A DNA stretch of 64,000 nucleotides, from positions 23,365,150 through 23,429,149 of the forward strand of contig OX326960.1 in assembly GCA_946800325.1 (NCBI GenBank), given 5' to 3'. The position numbers were made by a program, and so were the translations under genes. This document shows, in pieces, positions 55,821 through 64,000 of the stretch. Each line of letters starts with the position of its first letter. The stretch's first letter is position 1. Below the pieces are notes generated by a model. That model was not told the origin of the DNA. It ran no database searches and was given only the letters and a program-made list of their open reading frames with translations. The DNA is from Luzula sylvatica (taxonomy: Eukaryota > Streptophyta > Magnoliopsida > Poales > Juncaceae).

Positions 55821-56336
55821 ATTGGGTGTTTTATTTATATTTCTTATTGTATAAGGGGATTTGATCTGCCTAAGTGGGAGAACATTTATTATGCCCTAGG
55901 CGTGTTATTGGGATTGTATTTGTTTATGAGACAGATATTTATATTATTATTCATCATATGACCTAAACCTTCATATTTCAAAAAAAATTTAAAATAACAA
56001 GAAAGTATGTGAGAGGTTATTCGATTATAATAATCGGATAGACCTTGAATTTTATTCTAGTTTAGTGCATCGAGTCAGTTGAGAATAATATGTTGCATGG
56101 CCATAGTCTGGCATATTGATTCGTCAACTGAATGATAGTAAAACCACTAAACGGAATGAATATAATTCTAAAATGTCCCTCGTGTATAAAGTTGTTCATA
56201 GGTTTGAACTAGGTAGTCCATTCACAGAATGGAGACTTTTACATACATCGGCATATTCGTAGATGAGATGATCATGTTTTACTGATCTGGGACGGTAGCG
56301 TCAATTCTAGAATATAGATATACGCGGCGTCGTATA
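55821..56336 (+). other. Element D 3' UTR, cut by element E
   Basis: A PPT-like AAGTGGGAGAA is near 55873. The rest is non-coding and matches the inverted fragment at 49380-49703. It ends at the GTATA (56332-56336) that precedes E. Confidence 0.75.
56076..56129 (+). ncRNA. 3' UTR copy of the GGCC-loop hairpin
   Basis: The inner stem AATATG/CATATT (56087-56092, 56112-56117) carries the 19-nt loop TTGCATGGCCATAGTCTGG, identical to D leader hairpin 1. The outer stem CAGTTGA/TCAACTG (56076-56082, 56123-56129) extends it. Confidence 0.6.
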
Positions 56337-57399
56337 TGTTGGGAATTCACCCATCCCCGGGCCCGCGCAGCGGATAGGAAGGCCCGGTCCGGTTCCCTAA
56401 ATCCAAGATCACGCCATGACTTCGAGAGTACGATGGAAAGTAGGATAGACGATTACCAGCATGAAATTTATCACGCACGACGGGTTGATCGCTCGCATCC
56501 TTCTTTTCCTTCGGTGTCACGTTGGTGACTAGCCCGTACGTCCCATACCGTACGTCTCCCACCGTCTTGACACGCCTCGGGTTGTCTTCGTGCGTTCCAT
56601 GCCCGCATGCTTCCACAGCCCGTTACTCGATTCGCTCGTTTCCGTCTCCGGCAGATTTCGTTCCTCCGAATCGATCACAACCAAAAGAGCCCCAGATGTT
56701 GCTCCTCTACTTGTATCCACCTTGACTCGTAAGACCTCGGTCGCGGATGCAACTGCCTAGACGATGCACCGGCGAACTTGCTCGATTGATTGATTCTCTA
56801 TACCGGAAAACACCTTTTCACGGTTTCTCTCTCTTTACACCCTTTCTCTCTCTAGAAAGTTGTCTCACAATTCTCTGGAATATTCTGAATTAATTAACTG
56901 AATGAACCACACCAGATGAGAGAGAAAATTCCTATTTATATCATATAGGATTAGGATTGGCCAAAAGACATGTATATCCAATATACACTCTTTAACACAG
57001 AAAGTTGCATGTATCTGTCAAATATTCTGTCCATACGAAATTGGTAAATTCCTCTGACAGAAACTCACCCAACACGAAAGTTGTAGATAATCGTATTATC
57101 TACTCGACCCAATTTGGCCTGGCCCAATTGGAGTTCGTATGCAAAAGTTATGACTGTTTTACTAACTGTATGTCATACTGTTGCAGCCTTTCGGTATTTC
57201 ATATAAACGACACTGATACTTCGTTCATATGAAATATATTTCTATATGAAGGTTGTAGATAATCTTATTATCTATCTAACCCAATTTGAACCATTCAAAT
57301 TGGATTTTCCTACTGAAAGATATGACCACGAATGTACGCTTACATTCGTTTATCCTTGTGTATACTTTTACGGTTGATCCTGAAACTGTATTTCCTTCA
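56337..57399 (-). repeat. Element E 3' LTR
   Basis: 1063 bp, with + strand ends TGTTGGGAATTC and TTTCCTTCA. It is related to the B and C LTRs along its length. Confidence 0.93.
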
Positions 57400-57416
57400 G
57401 TCTCCCACTCAATTTC
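57400..57416 (-). other. Polypurine tract of E
   Basis: GAAATTGAGTGGGAGAC on the minus strand, identical to that of B. Confidence 0.85.
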
Positions 57417-58813
57417 AGATCTACCTAAAAGGTACTCATGCATATCCAATATGCACGATTTTAGAGAATATAGCTCGCGTATCAAATACCAAGCTACGCA
57501 CATCTTATGTGCCAATTTTATAATCAAGCCCGACTTAGTACGACTCGTTGTGTGACCAGGTAGGTTCGGTTAACGATGGCAGTAGGCTGTTTCCATAGCA
57601 CTACAAGCCCATGAGCGGGATCTAGTCACTCCATCATGGCTACCCATGTTAACACGAAGAATGATTGTGATCATTGTGCCTATCTCGAATGCGGTCATTA
57701 GTTCTCTTGTTAGCGATATCCGTTAATCAAAAGGCATGGTTATAGTCATCCTTATATTTTGATTAACTATACTTATTCCTCGAGTCCGAATTGAGTTAAC
57801 AAATTTCAATCGATATTAACCGTTAATATCATTGACTGTGGCCACAGTTTTCGTTAATCAATTCATCGAGTGGCCAAAGAGATATCTCTTCCTTTCGGAA
57901 TAAACAATTCCTATCTTGGAGACTCATATTGAATTCCGTGTTTCAGACAATACCCAATGATGACCGTTTTAACCCCCTGTTACGGTGAGCGTAAGATCAT
58001 ATCAAAGCATTGTGTTACGCACGTAACGCAATCAATGGTCCCCTCAAGTATGAAGAACCTAATACCCTACTCGTCGCGAGTCCATCTATAATGACTAAAC
58101 CATGTCATGGTCTCGCGGCTTCGGTCATATCCAATATATGTCACCTAGCATATATCTACGTTCCCGATTCGACAAACACCTTTGTCCTATGATTAGCAAA
58201 ACATAATCATCTCCTCGGCTAACGTACTAGTGTACGCGTTCAGTCTATTCCCTTGTAATAGAAATGCTTCTCTCTTAAGCAAACTGGCCCGCGACTAGAG
58301 ATGTTTAGAAATGAAACTTTAAGTGTGACGGTTTCGCTGCACATGGTCCTCAACCATGTCGACGTCCACACAAGTTCAAATCAAGGTTCATGTAATCATA
58401 TTACACAACCCCACACACAGTTTTCATATAAGGTGAATGCATGAAAATTTAAGTAAACAAAATTTTTAAAAGGGATGCATTCAAACGGATTAAGTATTTG
58501 GGTGATACAACGTTTACCTATGGGTATCTCCATACCCACAACCTGCGAGGACTACCGTATTAGATAACTACACTCTACTCTCTTCTTCCTCCTCTAGGTA
58601 TCGCCATACCCATAGTCATCGCATGACAGTCACGCGCGACTAGAGAGAGCGGTTTTGTAAACGGGTCCGCACGTTGCCGTTAGTGTTAATCAACATCAGG
58701 TTCGGAACATTTCCAATACCTACGATCACATCATTTCATAAAATTTCATGGATCAATGAAATTTTCCGAGTATTGGCTAGAAGTGGTTGTGACCTCGGCA
58801 TTTTTGGCTTGTA
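57417..58813 (-). other. Element E long 3' UTR
   Basis: Non-coding, colinear with 22482-23872 in B. Confidence 0.7.
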
Positions 58814-59130
58814 CTATTGCGTGTCACGCAATATACAACCATAAATCCGATAACTCGTGACTACTCGAGTTTGGTCATGTATCCTTGATCCATACCGCTT
58901 CCTTTTGTGATTCATAACCACAATATACTCGCCTCCGTAAATAGAATCATTATTGGTCATGTGGAACCTTTCCACATAACCATGTTTTCGTTTAAGCAAA
59001 TCATGTACACACTTTGTGATCGAAAGTCGTGCTACATATTTGGACGTGCTAAATCTTTGGAAACTGTCGTTGTTATAACTCTTTATAACCAACACGTCCT
59101 CCACACCATTATAGATAAAATAAAATCCTG
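58814..59130 (-). pseudogene. Element E RNase H relic
   Basis: DSIYGGEYIVVMNHKRKRYG and GSRIHDQTRVVTSYRIYGC match the B relic. The upstream part has diverged further. Confidence 0.6.
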
Positions 59131-59789
59131 AATTCTTTTGTAAAGTATTCAAGGGTACATTCACCGCTATCAATACAAATCCCGATGAATTTAAATATAC
59201 ATAACAATTATGTATATATATATATATATATGTATAACCATTATACATTCACAAGAGTTAGTCTCTTGTAATCGCATTACATTCAAACTCGTGTGATTCC
59301 TTTGGATTTTATTGATGGTGAATTAGACGCTTCATCCATACGACATATAGCCACATACATATCATGACAGATATAATAGATCCTCACATCGAATGTAAAA
59401 CATCATATTTTTATTTTCGCCCTGCTTGATGTTTCACATCGAGCCGTAGAAAATTTCTGCCATTCGACATCTCTATTTAACTCCGCCAAGGAGTTATATG
59501 TTGAAAACCTTTTTCAATAATATGTCGATATACGTGCTATAATATAGAACGAAGAACTTCTTAGATCTATCCTATAGATCTTCACGCTTAATTTGTAAGC
59601 GGTCTCGCCTAAATTTTGTGTCGTTACAAGAAATATAACGCGGCTCCCACTAACCTTCATGTGTACACAAAGTTTCCATTCGTTCCGACAATGTTATAGC
59701 AGTTTATAACTTCATCAAAACGAATATTCCAATTTCGAGAAGCTTTCTCTAATCCATCATATGGATCGTTAAAGCGTGCATATCTTATC

Positions 59790-59990
59790 CCCGATTCTTA
59801 TGAATCAACAAAACCGTAAGGTTGTGTCAAGTACACATCCTTTCATAAAATTTCTGTCAAGAAATTCGGTTTTGACATCCATTTTGCCACATCACATAGT
59901 CATAATACGCGACCACGTCAAGCAGAATTTCGAGAACGTGAAAGCATGGCAACATGCGAAAACGTTTCTTCATAGTCCGACTATGAAATT
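59790..59990 (-). pseudogene. Element E reverse transcriptase relic
   Basis: The minus strand reads VVAYYDYVMWQNGCQ, with stop codons nearby. It corresponds to the copia RT segment before AFLNG and is colinear with B. Confidence 0.6.
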
Positions 59991-60554
59991 CTTGAAACTC
60001 TTCGCTACGAGCCTCGCTTTGAATATATGCGTATTCCTATCCGTGTCGGTTCTCATCTTGAAAACCCATTGTCTTTTCACGGGTCTAACCTGGAAAGTAA
60101 TGAAATCAAGTTCTAAACTTGATAATTTTACACGGATCGAATCTCAGAATTCATGACATCATGTCATGTGGAATCAACCTTTCATAGCATCCCTGTAGGA
60201 TATCGAATCATCATATGATTTCGATCTATCATCATTAGCCACGGTAAATCCGTATTTACCGGCTTATGATATAGCCTACTTGATCTACAAATAATTTCTT
60301 TGTGTGTTCGACTCGTATTCATCAACTCTTGATGAAGTCGTGTCAACATTCATCGGTACAATGTTCATTTTCAGATCTCGAACTCTTTCGAGATTTATTC
60401 TACTCCCATTAGCCCGCATAGAGATTAGCAACATCAAGTTTCAAACTTGTGCGCATCGAGTCCTCCTCCAAGAAGGCATCTCTTCGTGCCACGAAAATCT
60501 TATTTTCGTCGGGACGTTAGAACTAATACCCTTTGGTTTCCTTAAGGATATATG

Positions 60555-60840
60555 TCATAAACGAACAATTTTCAGATTTGGGATTGAGTTTAACCGAAAC
60601 AAATTTCGAAATATACTCACATCCACAAATCTGTACAAATGACAACTTCGGAACCATTCCGATCCATATCTAATATGGCGTCTTTTATACCGATTAGAAG
60701 GTTTATGGTCCATATCATATATGCAACCATTCATTAGTGCCGCTGTCTCAAGGGCGTATCCCCAAAACATTTTTGGGAGATCCGTTTGACATATCATTTA
60801 TCGAACCATGTGCAACATGCGTTCAATTCCTCTTTTCGGA
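60555..60840 (-). pseudogene. Element E integrase relic
   Basis: VR, stop, then MICQTDLPKMFWGYALETAA is the integrase segment after the catalytic Glu. The stop (+ strand 60798-60800) is shared with B. Confidence 0.75.
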
Positions 60841-61284
60841 CACATCTCAATGTTCCGAAATGAAAATAATCGTGAAACGATTTCACAATCATGAATGATA
60901 ATCAATATTTATAACTCAAATATCGCATCTTCGATCCTATCGAATTGCGTAGCTCAAATACTTACCTCCTCGATCCTATCAAAGGGCTTTGATTTTCTTG
61001 CTAAGTCGATTTTGTATTTCGTTTTGAAACTCATTGAACCTTTCAAAAGTATCAGCTTCGACACGCATTAAACAGATATTACCGTATCTACTTTAACCGT
61101 CCGTAAACGTAATAAAATACCGATAGCCTCCTCTTGCCTCGGAACTTATCGGAACATTTACATCTAAATGTAATTTCCAATAATTCGTTGGATCTTTCTC
61201 CAACCTTTGGAGAATGATGCCCTTTGTCGTCTTGCCTAATAAATAAGTATCGCGTTTAATCAATTGAATCTAATTCGATTGATT

Positions 61285-61610
61285 CTAGCAATCCATCATA
61301 TGGAATCTAGATACGCGTATCTCGTTTATATGGCCATGACGGCAACGCCAAAAGAAGCAATCAACTTCTAGGTTTAATCCTCCTCGGATTTCACCGTTCT
61401 TTGAGTCATTATTTTGGACAACTCCTTGTCCGAACTTTTTGTTTGGAAAATAATTTTCCAGAATACCCTTAGACATTTATTTCTTTCGATCCCATCCTTG
61501 AATTACAAGGACATCCACGCATCTCTATGCTTTGGATTCCCCGGACACTCTAAGCATCTCCTATTCAAATTTACATCGCATCACATGCAATTTCGGGATT
61601 GACTTATCTA
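61285..61610 (-). pseudogene. Element E gag relic
   Basis: Colinear with the B gag relic at 26454-26723 (e.g. KGILENYFPNKKFGQG against KGILGKCFPKWKVRT). Weak similarity to gag. Confidence 0.45.
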
Positions 61611-62449
61611 TCGAATGCATATGATATTCGGTCACGAAGATCAAATCTCGTACCATCAACACACGAGTGTTAATCAAAGACCCATAAGGCGTCTCAGAAT
61701 TAATCTACGCTTTGAGCTGCATTGAACCATTCAATGCGCTCTAGCTCTTGAAACTATTTCTTGAGCGTTGCGTTTTACTTTCATATACACCCGAATTCTC
61801 AAAACAATTTTGAGAAATCTGCGTCTATACATGCCACCACAAGGCACGTAATATTGTTCGATTCCTTCTTAAAGTGTATCGAACCCGGCTTTATCTAAAG
61901 CCAAAACCTCGAGCCCCGAATCTACCATTTCCGTGTCCAACACGTTCCTTTAAGTCTAAGAATTATTCTTTGACTATCAAGGTTAATTACGGTAATTCCG
62001 ACCCAAAAGCCATCTATCATATCGATCTCATCGATATATATTTGGTGTTTGCTTGAAAACATAATTCTAAACGGATGATGAAGATTAAGCTCCTAACCGT
62101 GCGTACTTAATCTATATGCTTATATGATGATTATATGATAGTGTTATTTTATCGAATCGATAACCCTCATACCGATACGGGACTCCAAGTCCATAACACC
62201 CGAGATCCATATTTCGCAATCCTCCCACAAGTGACGAAGGCCTATCGAGTGGGATCTCGCTTATTTAGGTAGGATATAATTCAATCGCATCATATGCGAC
62301 TCTCGAACCTTTTAGAATTTCGGTGATGGATCGTATCACATACAATCCCAGTTCCGTGTGTGCATTCTAACTATGCCCCGAACTCCAATCGGATTGGCTT
62401 GGACGGTTAAGTCATAACCATATCAAACGTATCGTTCAAATGAACTACT

Positions 62450-62553
62450 CACGTGCATGACGAAGGCCTAGAAACACGTAAGTCCCCATTAAACGCTTGC
62501 CACCCATTAATACCATCAACATGTGTGCATGACGAAGGCCTAGAAACACACAT
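62450..62553 (-). ncRNA. Two leader hairpins of element E
   Basis: The loop on the minus strand, TTTCTAGGCCTTCGTCATG, is identical in both (62456-62474 and 62528-62546). Stems: CACGTG with CACGTA (5 pairs) and ATGTGTG with CACACAT (7 pairs). The stems differ although the loops are identical. Confidence 0.65.
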
Positions 62554-62759
62554 ATTGTGATACCAATTTCGATGGTTGATGATATGGAAGGCATTTCCAC
62601 GACTTAAATATTATGAGGGATCATGACATTCATGTTTAAATAATTCGTGATATAATCATATTATATCACTATCACAAGATTTCTAAATGCATATGAATTA
62701 TTTAGGGAGACTAATTATTCTAAATAATTAATTATCTAATATGCTAGTATGATTGAATT

Positions 62760-63811
62760 AATTGATTAGAGATAAAGATAGGCCTAAAGGTATGTATATC
62801 TCATATACACATTTTCAAACAGAAAACTGCATACACCCTTTCAGTAATCTGTCAGAACGAAAATGGTAAATTCCTCTGACAGAAAATCAACTAACACGAA
62901 AATTGTAGATAATCTTATTATCGTTCTAACCCAATTTGGCCCACCCCAAGTGGAGTTCGGACCCGAAAGTTACGGCCGTTTTACTGACTATATGTCAAAC
63001 TGTCGCACCCTTTCGGTATTTCATTAGAACAACACTGATACTTCGCTCAAATGAAATATATTACAACATGAAAGTTCTAGATAATCTTATTATCTAACTA
63101 ACCCAACTTGAACCATTCAAATCTGAGTTTCCTACTGAAAGTTATACCAGTTTTGGTAAAATACAGACAAACGAAAAGGTAAGTATATCCAATAGACACC
63201 TTTTCAACCAGAAAACTACAGACACCTTTTCAGTATTCTGTTGAAACGAAAATATTAAATTGTTCCAACCGACTTTGAACGTGAACGAAAGTTCTAGATA
63301 ATCTTATTATCTAACTAACCCAATTGGATTGGACTCAATTTGAGTTTCGATTCGACATCTACGGACGTTTTAGTCTCCGTATGTCAAACAGTCGCACCTT
63401 TTCAGTATTCCATAAAAACGACACTGATAATTCGTTCAAATGAAACAACTTTCTGTATCAAAGTCATAGATAATCTCATTATCTAACTACGCCAATTTGA
63501 TCCAATCAATTTGGAGTTTCCCACTGAAAATTATCTTAGTTTTACTCACTGTTTCGTATTCTAATTTTCTGCAGATTTTGCCGTTTCTTCCGTTTTCGCT
63601 CGTTTCTGAAACGATAAATCATGAAACCTTTTCACGATAATTCCTAGATACTCTCAATCAACTTTTGATTGATCTCTAGTGAATTCTACTTGTGATTTTT
63701 AACGAAATTGGAATCTCTAAATCTATCATCATGCAAACGGGTACGAACTTTGATAACCCGTGCGTATATCGAATATACGACTATAATTCGACCCTCGAAT
63801 CGATGGCGATC
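62760..63811 (-). other. Element E leader with repeated phrases
   Basis: In place of the palindrome array of B and C, this leader has three or four copies of a block containing GATAATCTTATTATC, CCCAATTTG, TCGCACC(C)TTTCGGTATT and CTACTGAAAGTTAT, spaced about 180-240 bp. The same phrases occur in the LTRs (e.g. 57090-57310), so the leader grew by duplicating LTR-type sequence. Confidence 0.6.
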
Positions 63812-63823
63812 GCTCTGATACCA
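63812..63823 (-). other. Primer-binding site of E (tRNA-Met)
   Basis: TGGTATCAGAGC on the minus strand, one base from the 5' LTR. Confidence 0.92.
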
Positions 63824-63824
63824 C

Positions 63825-64000
63825 TGTTGGGAATTCACCCATCCCCGGGTCCGCGCAGCGGATATGAAGGCCCGGTCCGGTTCCCTAAATCCAAGATCAC
63901 GCCATGACTTCGAGAGTACGATGGAAAGTAGGATAGACGATTACCAGCGTGAAATTGATCACGCACGACGGGTTGATCGCTCGCATCCTTCTTTTCCTTC
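63825..64000 (-). repeat. Element E 5' LTR, partial
   Basis: The first 176 bp match 56337-56510 almost exactly; the rest is beyond the window. Confidence 0.92.

Larger units (their letters stand above)
49710..56336 (+). mobile_element. Element D: Ty1/copia retrotransposon, 3' end beyond window
   Basis: 5' LTR 49710-50350, primer site, 1.5-kb leader, gag-pol, then a 3' UTR interrupted at 56336 by element E. No 3' LTR in view; it should lie past E. Gag-pol has one frameshift and three in-frame stops in 3.9 kb, so decay is recent. The flank before the LTR is ACACT. Confidence 0.87.
56337..64000 (-). mobile_element. Element E: non-autonomous copia, relative of B, runs off the window
   Basis: 3' LTR 56337-57399, internal region colinear with B, primer site 63812-63823, 5' LTR from 63825 to beyond 64000. 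Pol relics match B, including a shared stop. LTR ends (TGAAGG ... CCCAACA) are like C rather than B. The left flank is GTATA; the matching right duplication is outside the window. Confidence 0.92.

Overview
This 64 kb window is plant nuclear DNA, most likely from a eudicot. It is AT-rich, carries introns, plant-type Ty1/copia retrotransposons primed by initiator tRNA-Met, CACTA, hAT-like and MITE elements, long (TA)n, (GA)n and (AAT)n microsatellites, and one cysteine-rich receptor-like kinase (CRK) gene. No intact host gene was found. Nearly everything else is nested mobile DNA. Many boundaries are supported here by target-site duplications (TSDs) read directly from the sequence.

Left block (1-17.5 kb). 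A gypsy-type LTR fragment (1-4480) is split by a CACTA transposon (1280-4336, TSD GAT). An antisense fragment of copia pol (4481-4641 plus 16762-17530) is split by element A (4642-16756, TSD TCGGC). A is a Sirevirus-type copia with 1.2 kb LTRs, decayed gag-pol, several polypurine tracts and an intact extra ORF of 458 codons downstream of pol. A itself holds an antisense solo LTR (8499-9904, TSD AACAC).

CRK block (17.7-33.5 kb, minus strand). Exon 1 (two DUF26 domains, 31828-33464) is separated from the membrane and kinase exons (17690-19154) by about 12.7 kb. That gap, the position of intron 1, holds copia G (19321-31243), into which young copia B inserted (21466-29631, TSD TCAAC). Exon 1 also carries an hAT-like insertion with the 8-bp TSD TTCTGGAA. 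The gene has a frameshift, a lost splice acceptor and a missing kinase C-terminus, so it is a pseudogene.

Middle block (33.5-45.4 kb). It holds MITEs, foldback palindromes, two hAT-like elements, minisatellites and microsatellites. A short element with a 9-bp TSD (GGTTAAAAA) is split by F, a non-coding LTR element (40865-45253, TSD TCGGA).

Right block (45.6-64 kb). C is the 5' part of a copia element, hit by a 769-bp CACTA derivative (TSD ATA) and a solo LTR (TSD ATGAC). D is a nearly full-length copia whose gag-pol is broken by one frameshift and three stops. E is a minus-strand relative of B that runs off the right edge. B and E carry the same decayed pol, including a shared stop codon, so they look like a non-autonomous family moved in trans.

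Two signals are not explained by ordinary annotation. (1) Non-coding regions of several copia families carry arrays of perfect or near-perfect palindromes (GTTCGAAC or CCGTTNNAACGG cores) set in pairs about 22 bp apart. (2) The leaders of B, C, D and E carry hairpins with a conserved 18-19 nt loop centred on GGCC, on stems whose sequence changes while pairing is kept. This resembles a retroviral dimerisation or packaging signal.
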